DNA of 64,000 nt from Scytalidium lignicola. Taxonomy: Eukaryota; Ascomycota; Leotiomycetes. Within the stretch, counting starts at the first letter, position 1. Every line of letters begins with the position of its first letter. This document shows positions 44,352 to 56,861 of this stretch, piece after piece. The notes below the pieces were generated by a model. The model had not been told where the DNA came from and made no database searches. It was given only the letters and a program-made list of their open reading frames with translations. Location: assembly GCA_002812745.2 (NCBI GenBank), contig NCSJ02000187.1, forward strand, positions 1-64,000, written 5' to 3'. Both the position numbers and the translations under genes were made by a program.

Positions 44352-45161
44352 TCAGAGCTCTGGCTTACTTTCTGTTTCCATCTCAACTCCTTTTGGTTTC
44401 ACATCTTGCCATAAACTAGCAGGCAAGTTTGTATTATCGACATCATAGATGTGCGGAAGTGTGGTGGGAAGATTCTCAGTCCTTAGGTCTGGAAACTTCT
44501 CACTAATCGTCTGAATTAATAGATCATACCATATTCTGTACCCTTTCCCAGTAAAATGTACGCCATCGCTGAGTAAATCCCTCAAACTTCTATCTTTCTC
44601 TTTGCCTCCATTCTCAGGAGCAAGATCTCTTTCCGTCCATCCTTTGGCCTTTAAGAATGCATGCCATAGGTCAATATAAGGAATGCCCAAGCCATTTGCA
44701 AATTTCTCGGCTGCTTTTGAATACTCTAGATTCCTCATTGTGTTCTTGTCTTCGATACCTTGATCTGCATCGATAAGGGTGGGCCCAATAATAATAAGAG
44801 GAATCTTCCTTTCCAGCACTACCTTAACTACATACTCCAAATTCTGAACAAACCGTTCTAATGATACAGCGCCATCACTGGCATCATTCGTCCCAAAGAA
44901 CATGGTCATGAGTCTAATCTTTGAACCGCCAGCTTCCTCAGCATCCAGAGTTGGCCTAACAATCCACCGTGCATGTTCAGTCGTATAGCCACCATATCCA
45001 CGAGCCACGACTTGTAGCTTGCGGAAATATTCGTGTTGGAGAGCTGGTGCTAAATTGAAACCGAATTCTTGATTGTAGGACATCTCTGTTATGGAATCAC
45101 CAAAGAGGAGAATCTTGTCGACGGTAACTTTGGCTGCCTCGAATAGACTTGATTCTGACAT
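44352..45161 (-). CDS. SGNH/GDSL-type esterase (isoamyl-acetate-hydrolysing esterase-like)
   Basis: Intronless, 269 aa. The four SGNH blocks are visible: LLFGDSITEM (nucleophile Ser), the Gly of GYGGYTTEHA, GTNDA (oxyanion Asn), and DGVHFTGKGY (catalytic Asp and His). There is no signal peptide, so it is probably cytosolic, as in the Iah1-like branch, which removes acetyl groups from small esters. It is divergent from the GH36-dehydratase gene across about 955 bp, so it may deacetylate an imported sugar. That role is inferred. Confidence 0.92.
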   Translation of the reverse strand: MSESSLFEAAKVTVDKILLFGDSITEMSYNQEFGFNLAPALQHEYFRKLQVVARGYGGYTTEHARWIVRPTLDAEEAGGSKIRLMTMFFGTNDASDGAVSLERFVQNLEYVVKVVLERKIPLIIIGPTLIDADQGIEDKNTMRNLEYSKAAEKFANGLGIPYIDLWHAFLKAKGWTERDLAPENGGKEKDRSLRDLLSDGVHFTGKGYRIWYDLLIQTISEKFPDLRTENLPTTLPHIYDVDNTNLPASLWQDVKPKGVEMETESKPEL

Positions 45162-46116
45162 CTCGGATTATATTAAGTGCTTGGGCAAGCCCTTTGATGC
45201 TGTTCCTTTTGTAAAGTAATGTTGTGGTCAAATCTTTTGCGGAATTGATGTTGCTCCTGAAATATAAGCTGGCGGAGCTTATGTGCGAAGAATTGGAGAA
45301 GAGTTAGAGTATTTGTGAGTCATTCAAGCTCAACAGTGTGACTGAGATCTAGATGTTGGAATGCTAGCCTCGTTTATATCACTTCTAGCCTCGTCACGGC
45401 AGCCTTGAGAGAGTCGCAGAATCCACCAAACAGGTAATAGTATGCAAATGAGTTGATTAGCTGGTAACAAGCGGCTGATAATCACAGTCAGTAAATCACC
45501 AAGAAATGCGAGTTTTCCTTATCTAAGCTTCGGAGCGATGGCAAAGACCTTGAGGCTCGGTTCCATATTAAATTCTCCAAAAGAAGACAGGAAAGTTACC
45601 TTGTACATCCGTACAGATTCTCGCTCACACTAGCATTGGTGTCGATTTGTAACACTTTGAGGCGGCTACTACACCCCACCGGCAAGATTATCGGGGACTT
45701 CAATTGCAGATCGATACATTCCAGTTCCACTTTCCACGCGATTGATGGCTTGCTTTCGGCACCGAGAATCTTTCCGTATCTATCAAATGCAATATTTACG
45801 AAAAGGTGGAGATGCAAGTAAGCTTGGAGACATGTTATTGGAGTACCAGATTGAGTCTCCTGGACATGGCTTCCGACGAAGATTGACAATAGCCACCCCT
45901 CCGTTACATAGCTCTGGTTGATCTGACAAGCTGTCCCAGCTCGAACAATCGATCTGTCTATTTTGACCAGTGTTATCGGTACTTGTTCCTCCATGCAACA
46001 ATGCAGAGGGAAGACGTAGTTGTCCAACCTTCCTTACCACAAATAAATATTGCTTGCAGAAGGCCCAGCCAGTGGGAAAATTTCTTTGCAATTTCAGCCT
46101 CTTTGCTCTTCTCACA
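45162..46116. other. Divergent promoter of the esterase and the GH36-dehydratase fusion
   Basis: The open frame on the minus strand (45596-46027) lacks a good motif and overlaps the leader of the fusion gene, so I read it as non-coding. I see no repeated operator. Confidence 0.4.
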
Positions 46117-49100
46117 ATGACGAGCATCGTTTTTACACCAGCCCTTGGGCAAACTGTCACGGTTGGGCCGGATACATCGGAGGTAACCATCTATGCAGTG
46201 AGCTTGAATCCTGTCAAGCTGGCCGCAAAATCTTTAATTGGTATCTTTGAATTCAACCAAACCACTGTTGAGTCAACTGGGGATATACATACTTATAAAT
46301 TGTCTCTACAATCATCAAGCTTGCCCAATCATATTTCCATCCTCGTAGATGATGCTGAGCTACCAGGCGAGATAATATTCACTCAGCAGCGTTTCTTCGG
46401 AGCAGACCAAGAGTTTTTGACAGAGGTTGTCATTGACGAACGAGAAGATTTCAAGAGCCAAAGAATTGACTGGCTCGACATAAATAATTGGGAAGGCTGG
46501 GCATGGTATAGGCCACGGGAAACTTGGATTGAAGCATCCTTTACCCCGCTGACGAAGTTGTTATCGGAAACTCCAACACATAATCTTCTTCTCCGCCCAA
46601 CAACAATAGCCAACATAGATAAGAAATCTGTTTTAGCAGTATTTCCAGCATCGTCTCCGGAGGCATTTATCCACCTGACTGCTGCTCGTGATGGTGAAGC
46701 TCCTGGTGTCTATGCTCGAGCGAGACGAGTTAAAAAGGGTGGCAAGATTGTTTCTTATGTGACGGGGAAGGTGAAAGCCAAAAAGGGGGAACTCGAAGCA
46801 ATTAAGGGCTCAATTGAGGTCGCGAGGCGAAAATATGGCTACTCCTTGGCTCCCTTTACTCGAGACACGAGCCCTGGTCCCTTTGATGGTCTTGGCTTTT
46901 GCACATGGTCCAGCATCGGTGAAGACGTGCCATTGACATACGACAATATCAAAGACCTAGTTGAAAAACTAGCTAAGTTTGATGTTCCTGTAGGTACATT
47001 CATTATAGATGACGGGTGGCAAGATATTCGTTATGGGCTCAACGGAAGTGAGAAGGCCAGGGGACTCTGGAGTTTCGCTGCATGGGAGGGAATGGGCGCT
47101 CCACTATCTGAAGTCGTATCTTTGATCAAGAAGACATTGCCCACGGTCAAGGATGTTGGCGTGTGGATGACACTACATGGATACTGGAACTCAATTGCTC
47201 CAACATCACCCTTGGCAAAGAAGTATGAAATGAAGATTCATAAGATAAACCGCGATTATATTCGGGGAATCAGCTGGCCAACGACTGAATTTGATGGGCA
47301 GCAAACGGGATCGATATCTAATCCGGAGAATCGGACATGGTGTTTGCCGCCACCTCATCTTGCTTATGCATTTTGGAGAGATTATTTCACGGATTGCTCA
47401 AATGCTGGTGTCACGTTCGCAAAGGTAGATGATCAGGCGTACGGTTCCCTCTTAGACTCTACCGAAGGTGGTGAAGCATTTGTTGCCCTATGGAATGGAA
47501 TGACGAGAGCAGCAAATGATGTGTTTGGTGAGAACAAAATTATCCACTGTATGGCTCATTATGAGCGTATGTTTAATGGTGACATTGGCATGGGAGTGGC
47601 CACAGGAGGAAAAAAGGTTGTTATTCGGAACTCGGATGACTTTGGCCTCAAACGACCGAATATCCACCGCAACCATATCCATTACAATATTTTCAACGCC
47701 ATGCTTACTTCCCAGCTTTCCCTCATCCCTGATCCAGATATGTTCATGACCAGCGCACAGTGGCCTGAATACCACGCAGTTCTAAGGGCTTTCTTCGAAG
47801 GACCTGTCTTACTGGCTGATAAGCCGGGACAATGCGACCTCAAAATTCTCAACAAGCTTGTGGGACGTACAGCAAACAATAGTTATGAAGTTCTTAGAGC
47901 TGCTACTACTATCAGGCCATTGTCAAGAAATGTCTGGGAACAATTTCTTGATGGGGATGTTGGACCGGCAATCAAGGGTGTTTCATATTTCCCCCAGCCA
48001 TCATCAGCATCTATTGTCCTCTGGAGCTCACGGAACGACGCCCTAGACAAGACTGCAGACATTATTTTTGAGAGCGACCTTATTGATGCTTTAGAAGGCA
48101 TTGAAGAACCAACTAGGCTCGAAGGGACTCATGATCTTGCTTTGTGGCTTTCCAATGCCCAGAAAGCAACTTCTGTCAAAATAAAATACTGCGAATCAGG
48201 AAAAGCTCTTGAGACTACTGCTTCACAGCCTGTAATATCCATATCATTAGACGTTCAGGGAATGGAAATCATAACAATTGCTCCTTACCAAAAGGTTAAC
48301 GGGTCAAGTGTTGCCTGTCTTGGCTTAATTGATAAGTATGCCGGACTAGCAGCAGTAAAAGGTATAGAAATACTTAGCAATAGACTAGTTGTTGACCTTA
48401 GCCATGCTGGCGTGGTTGGTTTCCTGGTCAAATCACAGTCAGAGGTCGTTGAAAAATACGTGACAATTGCAGTTAATGGTATTTCAACTAAATGTGTGGT
48501 CAAGTCTAAAGGAGATAAATTGTCCTTGGTTGAGGTCGATTTAACCGACATACAAGTTGTTTCTGGAAAGGAGACTTGGACTATAACCGTTGATGTTGAC
48601 GCAATTACCAATGGAGATATAAATGGTCGTTCACAGGGGAGTGTAAATGGTTTTATCGATGATATCACAATTGAGTCCTTTGACATTTACGGTTAGATTC
48701 ACAACCCTTTCTGAATTTAAACAAAGCTAACTAGAATAGATCTCCGATTCCCCACAAGTCTTGATCAATCCGGTTCAGATGCGATGAATCCCAAGGCAGA
48801 TTACAGTGCCTCTTATATTATACTCCATACCTCCAAGCCAGAGTTGAATGGTCACGGTTTTGCGTTCACGATTGGCCGTGGTAATGATCTTGTTTGTGCA
48901 GCTGCACGCCACATCGCTGAAAAGTTAGTCGGTAAAAGTCTAGCAGAGCTCACCCAAAACATGGGCAAGACATGGAGATACCTAGTTAGTGACTCTCAAC
49001 TGCGGTGGGTTGGTCCAGAGAAAGGCGTAATTCATCTCGGATTGAGTACCTGTGTCAATGCATTATGGGATCTCTGGGCTCGTCATTTGGAAAAGCCAGT

Positions 49101-50162
49101 GTGGCAGGTTATAGTGGAAATGTCACCAGAAGAATTTGTCCGATGCATTGACTTCCGGTATATCTCAGATGCTATAACTCCGGAGGAGGCCATCAAACTT
49201 CTGTCTGAGCTCGAGGGCACAAAGCATGACAGGATAGAAGATGCAAAAAATAACAATGCAGTCCCAGCCTACTCGACACAAGCAGGATGGCTGGGTTTCT
49301 CAGACGAGAGAATGACCGAACTAATGAAAGGTATGCTAGAGGACGGCTTTGACAAATTTAAGTTGAAGGTCGGCGGAAATCTCGAAGATGATAAACGTCG
49401 ACTAAAACTCGCTCGTGAAGTAATTGGATATGACAGAATGCTCATGGTTGATGCAAACCAAGTCTGGAGTGTACCAGAGGCTATAGAATACATGCTCCAA
49501 CTTGTTGAGTTCAAACCAGTGTAAGTTCTTTCCCTTCTACTGCCAAAACTACTATAAATATATTGACTTTCTCGTTCTTGGCTAGCTTCATTGAAGAACC
49601 AACATCACCAGACGACATATTAGGCCATGCAACCATCCGACGTGCACTTAAACCATACGGTGTGGGAGTCGCTACTGGAGAACACTGCCAGAATCGCGTT
49701 ATGTTCAAGCAGTTGTTACAAGCGGGTTCAATTGATTTCTGTCAAATTGACGCATGTCGACTTGGAGGGGTGAATGAGGTTATGGCGGTGTTATTGATGG
49801 CCAAAAAGTTTGCACCATATTTGCCCTGAGTTATTCTTCAAGTTAAGCTGACAATTTCTAGATTTAACGTGCCTATCGTACCACATAGCGGGGGTATAGG
49901 TCTCAACGAGTATACGCAACATCTTGCTCTAATCAACTATATCTCAGTAGCTGGGGAGAAGAGCTTGCTAGAGAATATCAATTCATTTAGTGAGGTTCTT
50001 ACTAATCCTTCGAAAGTAAGCAATGGTCACTTCATGACGCCTTGGGAATCTGGTTATAGCGTTGAATATAAAGCTGAGGCTGTCGAGAAATATCAATACC
50101 CAGAGGGATCGTTCTGGAGGTCGGCGCAGGGTCAGGAGATTTTGGATGGTCCTAAGCTCTAA
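46117..50162 (+). CDS. Predicted fusion: GH36 raffinose synthase/alpha-galactosidase + L-fuconate dehydratase
   Basis: Four exons, 46117-48691, 48740-49520, 49586-49807 and 49862-50162, total 3879 nt and 1292 aa, all phases correct. The GH36 half (Sip1/raffinose-synthase type) has [20 protein letters not shown], the nucleophile Asp in [10 protein letters not shown] and the acid/base Asp in RNSDDF. No signal peptide, so it is intracellular. A Gly/Asn/Ser linker follows, then ITIESFDIY, spliced to [17 protein letters not shown]. The second half is an enolase-superfamily dehydratase close to fuconate dehydratase: the catalytic Lys in FKLKVGG, metal ligands in [15 protein letters not shown] and TGEHC, and the general-base His in VPHSGG. 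No ATG lies between the two parts. If the 48692-48739 intron is not used, the GH36 ends at TAG (48694-48696) and two separate proteins result. Confidence 0.8.
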
Positions 50163-50326
50163 GAGGTTATTTGTTTAGACTCAACATGTTCGAATTAGGT
50201 TCGCAGCAGATAGAGTAGAGTAGAGATGTCAGTTATATTATTGTTACATTTTCCCTTAAGACCTTCTCTAAGCCGCGTTTCCCAGTTTAACTGTATTAAA
50301 AAGCATGGTAGTGGACAACTAGCTCC

Positions 50327-51899
50327 CTATGCTCTCCATTCTATGCGGCTTAGTCCATGTCTTCCAATTCCGAGTCCCAAGGCAGCTTCAATTCTAGCCC
50401 AGGTAACCCCTAGAGTAGCACCGGCAAGAAGTGCTCCAATCAAAATGGTGGTCTTCATATATGACTTACTCATACCAGCACTGTCAGTGCTCACGCTGCT
50501 TCCGCTTATCAAAGCACCTGCAACAGGAGTGCCTATAAGGGATGTGATTCCCCGAACCATATATAGAAACCCATTCACACTTACGAAGTGCTGTACACCA
50601 AATAGCTCCACTAAGACTGTTGGCAGCAGGCTTATATAGGCTCCAGCAAATATGCCATAAAGAATCGTGAAGGTGACAAAAAGGACTTTCCCTTTTCCGT
50701 CTCCTCCATACAAAGTTGATGGAAGCCAAAGTCCAAAAGCAACAGCCGCACTCACAAGCGTGCAAAAAAGTAACATATTCATACGGCCAACTCGATCAGC
50801 AGTGAATCCAATAACAACTTTTCCAATGGCAGATGCCGCATTGCTAAGAGCAATAAAAGTTGCACCAGTAGCTGCAGAATAGCCCAGGGTGCGGGCATAG
50901 GACGAAAAGAAGTAAACAGGGGCATAATAAGCGGCTCCTTGCAGCCCGGCCGACATACACTGGGCAATGAACTTCCTCGACCGAGCGACACGCCAGTTAA
51001 TCAGTGGAACAAAGAAACGAGATTGTGAAGATTGAATCTCAATACGATTGCGTTGTTCTGTTTCCGGCTCCCATCTGAGCATTATGGATGAGAAGCCTAC
51101 CAGGAGGAATGAAATGCCGCCTGTGAAGCGGAGAGTGTTGCGGAAGCCAATGCTTTCGTTCAGGGCACGCAGTGTTGGAGCCCATGCTACACCACCCACT
51201 CCGGTCCCAGAAGTAACGATCCCAATAGCGAGACCTCGATGTTTGTTAAACCACCCCGGACTAACAGTAACGGCAGGGATGTAGGTCAAGCAAGTTCCCA
51301 GGCCAAGCAAGATGCCCTGTGTTAACATAAATTGCCACAACTTCTGGCTAAAAGATGCTAGGACGTTAGCTATAGCGAAGATAACGCCTCCGACGAGAGT
51401 GATTGTTCGTGGTGAGTAGGACTTGCACCAGGCTGAAGCGAGGGGTGCTCCGAGAGACATCAATGAGACTGCCAAAGTCCCGATGAGGCCGATTTGAGCT
51501 GGGGATGCACCCGTAAATGGATTGGGATCATCCGAGGCAGACATTGATTCATAAAGCTCTTGATATACACCAAACGCAAAGTTGAGGCCGCAAGTGGTAA
51601 ACATTGCAAGAAAGGCGGCAAGAACTACCAAAATTGAATTTCTGTAAAGGGTTAGTTGGGGAGGTGGCAGAGAAGTGATATGTAATTAGAAGATGAAAAA
51701 GGAAACAGAGGTGTTTGGGTTGAAGGAGGCATACATACATTGTTCTCATCCTCGAAGATGATGCATCTTGTAGTGGGCTGTCAACTTCAAATTCCATCTG
51801 GGTAATGTCTGAACTGTCCTGCCGGCGACGCTCCGTTGAACCGTCGCCAACAGGGCTGTCGTGAGACGCACTAATAGTAACATTATGAGGATGTGACAT
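50327..51899 (-). CDS. MFS transporter, monocarboxylate-transporter (MCT) type
   Basis: 491 aa from two exons, 51739-51899 and 50327-51641. The N-terminal tail is Ser/Asp-rich. There are about twelve hydrophobic segments, including LVVLAAFLAMFTTCGLNFAFG, GTLAVSLMSLGAPLASAW and YGIFAGAYISLLPTVLVELFG. A charged loop between helices 6 and 7 (EPETEQRNRIEIQ) and the motif FTADRVGRMN in the second half fit the family. Its 3' end is 164 bp from that of the GH36-dehydratase gene, convergent. It may carry a sugar acid or the product of the neighbouring dehydratase; the substrate is inferred only. Confidence 0.92.
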
Positions 51900-52146
51900 A
51901 TTACGATTATCTCTTAATGGAAGCCTATCTACTCGATGATAAGTCAGTATATTCGTCGAGATACTTAAGCATTTTTCTGATTGAAGAGAAATTATGACTC
52001 TTAATTAACTTTATAAGCTATAAAACCTAGGCATCCAATCAGGCAGGTAACTCCAAGTAATAGTTCCGGCTTTCGGCTACTTGAGCACTATGACATCAAT
52101 TACAGTACCCCCACAACCGGTGCAAGGGCCAAGTTAACGACACAGC

Positions 52147-53749
52147 CTAGAAGAACTTCAAGTTGGAGAGATCATGCATGATCTCCTTTGCAGCCTTTTT
52201 TGCATCTGTCTCTTGTTCAGAAACTACGCTACCCGGCACTTCCGGGTCATCGGGCCGCAGCAGTAGTAAGATTAGCAGCATGCTACTGACAGTCTGAAGC
52301 AAGGAAATAGCCAGCCAAGAAAAGACGCGTGAGTTAGAGACGGTGGCTTACAATCTGGAATCTTAAGGCACTGCAGGAGATAGAGAACCTCCCGTGTCGA
52401 ATGACCGATGAAAACTATCCCACGCAGCCAAGTAACTTTGGCCGATGAGATTCTCAACATAGAAGTCGAGATTATCCCAGGTCGGCAGCAGCGTGGAGTT
52501 CGTCAATGATACCATGCTCATCAGGTCTGGAAGAAACCAGAGGGACTCTTAGACCCAGCGATCAGCTTGCAAGACAACGTCACCAATTGGCGTCTTGTCC
52601 TCGATAACCCGCGACGTGATGTGGATGCTTTCTTTGCTGGTGATCACACTAGCGCTAAGTGTCATATTGGCGAAAAGATAGCAGGTCTCTAATGCCTAGT
52701 GGTATTTGAACTGTGCAATTTTGTCTACGTTCCCGAAGTTGTTTACATTAAAAACCTTGCAAGCATCCGTGTATTGATTGATGATGACGAGACCTAGGCT
52801 TTGGGGGCCTGGAGACAAGGGTAGCAGTTGGAAGACCATATTGGGAGCGATCCCAAAGTTTGTTGGGGTTGATGAGGAGGGCATGGCCAGGATTTGTGTA
52901 GAGGTCGAGGGAGTCCTTCAGGAGGCTTAGTTGCATGGCGTCCGACATGACTAGATTAGCATCCGTATCTGGTATCTCAGCAGCTGACATTGCCCAAGAG
53001 ATGTTGTGAAATTTGATGCAAGGGACGGTGGGATTGCTCAACGTCGAATTCACTGGTAGTCCGTCGTCGTTAACGATATGGCGACAACTGTTGCCCGTCA
53101 AAGAGGTTCCATTCTCGGAGACAGTCGAGCTATCGGACCACACCAGGCTGGCATATCCTGCAGCAATTTTGAGGATATTATTTCTCTTGGTGGCATAGTC
53201 ATTATCCACATATTAGTACCAGTAATCAGAAGTTACAGCTGGGTCGGTAGAGTTCACCAGGACGGTTGTACCACTAGGAACTAGAGACGGGTTCCAGTTC
53301 ACCGCGTCTGAGAGAAGGGGGGGGTATGAGCGGCTGGGGAAGTGTAAAAAAACAGGATCATAGTTACCGCCCAGCTGTGGAACCCCTTTGGACTCCCGAA
53401 GTGATACCTCACCCATGGAGGCAGTTTATATCTTGTCATGAACGAAAGCTGCTCCGGGCTGAGAGTCACTTCAGTGTTGTGCGTTAGGTCATATGCGCAT
53501 CTCCACGTTGCAACAGCCGCCCAGGACGTAGTAAAGACCCGAAGTTGGAGTTTTCCATCAATGTAACACGGCGTCGAACCGTCGCCAGCATTGTATCCGT
53601 CGATCACAAAGATCAGTACCAAAGCTAAGGCGATAGAGCCAGCCGTATGCACAAATAAAAGAGGTCAAGACTTTAACGCTTTCCTTGGTCGGAACTTTCT
53701 GTGAGATCATGGTAGCAGTTATGTAGAAATGTGCAATACCGGTATGCAT
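52147..53749 (-). pseudogene. Degenerate multi-pass membrane protein gene
   Basis: Long protein-like stretches run on the minus strand but are broken. In order: a membrane segment (SIALALVLIFVIDG); an extracellular-like part (LSFMTRYKLPPWVRYHFG); a possible intron at about 53307-53358; then VTSDYWY followed by an in-frame TAA (53213-53215). A later stretch, IEDKTPIGDVVLQADRWV, is cut by another TAA (52549-52551). The C-terminus has a helix (ISLLQTVSSMLLILLLL) and a tail ending at 52147. A frame change also occurs near 52,880. Both TAA codons could come from CAA by a C-to-T change. I do not recognise the intact family. Confidence 0.6.
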
Positions 53750-55322
53750 CAGTCCATTTTAAGGAATGCGACGACTCAACATTTGTACGCGGTGCATTTT
53801 ACGAACCTATAGCACTCCTAAGGCAGTGTTTATGGAGCTAAGATTGAGTCAAAAGAATTGAACTAACAGTTATACTTATGTGTTATATCTTCCTTTTGAC
53901 TTTGAATGAAGTTACAACCATTTACGATTATCTTAACGCTTCGCAACATCGTCATAACGAAGACAGATCTCACAAACAAAACGCAACCTCTAAGGCGGCT
54001 AGCTATGTGTGTATATATATATGCTCGTGATATGGAACAAACTTCAACTTAGCCTTTTATACACATTACTCAAACTTTATGTTAATGTTAAGCTTGGGGG
54101 GAAAAGATAAAACAAGGACTCTTAACCGGCTAAGAGGGTTCCAAATAAATAAACAGCAATTGCGCACAATATGTTTTCTGACGGTTTTAAGGGCACTACA
54201 ATACTGCAAGATCAAGGACTTAAGACTGTTTATAAAGGAGGTCTTTTTACTCTCTGTGGTTTTTGGCCTTTTCTTTTACAAATAATACTTTGTATGTAAA
54301 ACATTAGCTTAGCACATCCTCATACCCTTCAGGAGGTCACCAGAGCAGCAGATGTTGAACTTGACCCGCTGGACGTGAATAAATATCATCATCTGTCCAT
54401 TTTAATGGTTCGGTTAATTATGCAAGACCTTTTCAAGCATAACTTGCTAATTAACGAGATTTAACGTGTTTTACAGGAGAATTATAGTGATGTAGACCAA
54501 TCAGATGACAGTACTGCCGTCTCCAAAGGAATACAGTAAGTTAGTTATCATGTGAGCTCTTTGGATTACATAAGGCTCAATATAACGATAAACTCGATTT
54601 AACGATATATTGTGGCTGCTTATTGACCCGCCTCCGCAAAGTAGATCTATCCGGACAACCTCCGCAATCCCAACGTGTGGGGATGCGGGACAGCTGTTAT
54701 TAATCTCCTAAATACCAAGATATCACCATTCTATCCGGAGTTATATTGTGTAATTAGTAGTTGAGAAGAGTATCAGGTCTACTTCTGTGGTGTAAATGTG
54801 TAAATGGCAATGGAGGTGTTTTCTGAGCAGAAGTAGAAGAATTCCTTGCCTAGAGAGTTTTTAAACATGTTGAACTCTTAATTGCACTAATATTATTATG
54901 TATGTTGTCCGGAATTATTACCTTGTCATTTGTAATTGATAATAACAAAGGATATCCTGGAGAGTGGAGAAGGTGGTGCTGTCTCATACGGTGAACTTAT
55001 GAACTTAGCGTTCAGAGGACCTTCAGGGTCGTCTTAATCTCCTTGACCAAAGAGATGCTGCCATGGCCAGCCGGAATTATTCCCGTCTAATTGGTAATTG
55101 AGGGGATTGAGGGACCTGATTGACGCCACGGAATGCAGTGGAGTGGTTTCTTAAGGAGGAAACCCGCCATATCTCATCTATTGTGTTCTTGGTAACCTAC
55201 TGAGTCTCTCTTCCACACAACCTATATGCGAACTTACATATCCTCTTTCCCATCTGATATATGAAAAACACTTTTTGATAAATCTGGACTCGAGATTTGG
55301 ACTGAGTCATTTTTAACAGACC
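53750..55322. other. AT-rich spacer
   Basis: 1.6 kb with no gene seen; a 68-codon frame at 54079-54285 is unremarkable. The P450 promoter is at its right end. Confidence 0.4.
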
Positions 55323-56861
55323 ATGTTTCTACTACCGGTCGCCGGAGTAACTCTCCTGTTGCTCTGGCTTTACACTACCTTAAGGACTGGCAAAGGCAAG
55401 AAACTGCCTCCCGGACCCCGTCCTCTCCCGATAATTGGAAACCTGCATCAGTCGCCTCAAAACTACCCTTGGAGAGTGTACCAGGAATGGACCAAGAAGT
55501 ATGGACCTATCTTCCGCTTGCAGTATGGCTTCAATACCGTCATTGTTCTCGGGAGCTATGAAGCGGCTCATGAGCTTTTGAACAAACGCAGCAACATCTA
55601 CAGCTCTCGTCCTCGGTCAGTCATGGGTGGTGAGAATGTCAGCAAGGGCATGCGGACGCTTTTGATGCCCTACGGTCAGCAGTGGCGGACTCATCAACGT
55701 CTCCAGGCTTCATATCTGAACATCCGCATCTCACAGAGCTACACCGATTTGCAAGACATAGAAAGCAAGCAGCTCTTGAACGATTTGCTCGCTCCCAATG
55801 CCGACTTTTCAGATCGATATCACCGGTATGCATCAAGTCTAATCTTTTCTCTCGCCTACGGTGCCCGCCTTCCTCAAGGTAATGAACCAGAGATTGTAGG
55901 CATTGAACGAGTTATGGAGAACTTCCTTTACGCCGCGAGGGTTGGGACTTGGATCGTGGATGCACTTCCCGCTTTAAACTATCTTCCTAATTTTCTTGCG
56001 CCATGGAAGAGATACGCCGACAAGGTTCATGATTTTGAGTCAAACCTGTACATCAACAATCTGCAAAAGGGCCAGCAGACATCATCGTGGAATTGGTCGA
56101 AACAGGTGCTAGATATGAAAGAGTCCAATGGCATGTCTGTGAAGGAACTGGCTTATGATGTAGGCATCATCTACGAGGCCGGTAGCGACACGACTACAAT
56201 GGCCTTGGAGGTTTTCACTCTGGCTATGGTTCTCTACCCTGATGTTATGCGGAAAGCGCAAAAAGAAATCGATTCGGTTCTCCAAGGTTTCCCATCTTAT
56301 GCTGACAAAGATAAGCTGCCCTACATCGATGCTGTGGTCAAGGAAGTTCTTCGATGGCGCCCGGTCTCAGCGGGAGGTATCCCTCACTCTGTAATCCAGG
56401 ACGACGAATACATGGGTTACCATATCCCCAAGGGAGCCATCGTAATCGGGAATCATTGGGGAATCCATTTGGATGAGAATGTCTATAAAGATCCTTATGA
56501 CTTCAATCCAGACCGATGGATTGAAGATCCGAATCTACCTCTTGCGGCCTTTGGTTTTGGGCGACGCGTCTGCACCGGCCAGCATATCGCCAAGAACTCG
56601 CTGTACATCAATATTGCGCGTTTACTATGGGCTTTCGATGTCGGGTATGCCTGGGAAGAGGTTGACGGTGTCAAAAAACGGTGCGAAGTTGACCCATTTG
56701 CCTTCACTCAAGGCTTTAATTCGCGACCAGAGACATTCAAGGCATCCTTTACTGTGCGATCACCGGAGAAGGCTGCAATCGTCCAACAGGAATGGAATAA
56801 GGCAGAAAAGGACATTGATGTCATTTTAACAAGAATTCGCAGCTCGCAGTCGGCTAAATAA
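55323..56861 (+). CDS. Cytochrome P450 monooxygenase
   Basis: Intronless, 512 aa. An N-terminal membrane anchor (about residues 1-20) is followed by the Pro hinge LPPGPRPLPIIGN. The I-helix oxygen-binding motif is AGSDTT. The ExxR of helix K is in EVLRWRP, a PERF-like DFNPDRW follows, and the haem Cys is at about residue 417 in FGFGRRVCTG. It is therefore expected to be active at the ER membrane with a CPR partner. The substrate is unknown. No other secondary-metabolism gene lies within 5 kb on either side, so it is not obviously part of a cluster. Confidence 0.95.
   Translation: MFLLPVAGVTLLLLWLYTTLRTGKGKKLPPGPRPLPIIGNLHQSPQNYPWRVYQEWTKKYGPIFRLQYGFNTVIVLGSYEAAHELLNKRSNIYSSRPRSVMGGENVSKGMRTLLMPYGQQWRTHQRLQASYLNIRISQSYTDLQDIESKQLLNDLLAPNADFSDRYHRYASSLIFSLAYGARLPQGNEPEIVGIERVMENFLYAARVGTWIVDALPALNYLPNFLAPWKRYADKVHDFESNLYINNLQKGQQTSSWNWSKQVLDMKESNGMSVKELAYDVGIIYEAGSDTTTMALEVFTLAMVLYPDVMRKAQKEIDSVLQGFPSYADKDKLPYIDAVVKEVLRWRPVSAGGIPHSVIQDDEYMGYHIPKGAIVIGNHWGIHLDENVYKDPYDFNPDRWIEDPNLPLAAFGFGRRVCTGQHIAKNSLYINIARLLWAFDVGYAWEEVDGVKKRCEVDPFAFTQGFNSRPETFKASFTVRSPEKAAIVQQEWNKAEKDIDVILTRIRSSQSAK

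Noticed and set aside
45596..46190. Minus-strand open frames opposite the start of the GH36 gene
   Set aside because: No ATG at the frame start of the longer one, no motif, and they overlap the leader and first codons of a well-supported gene.
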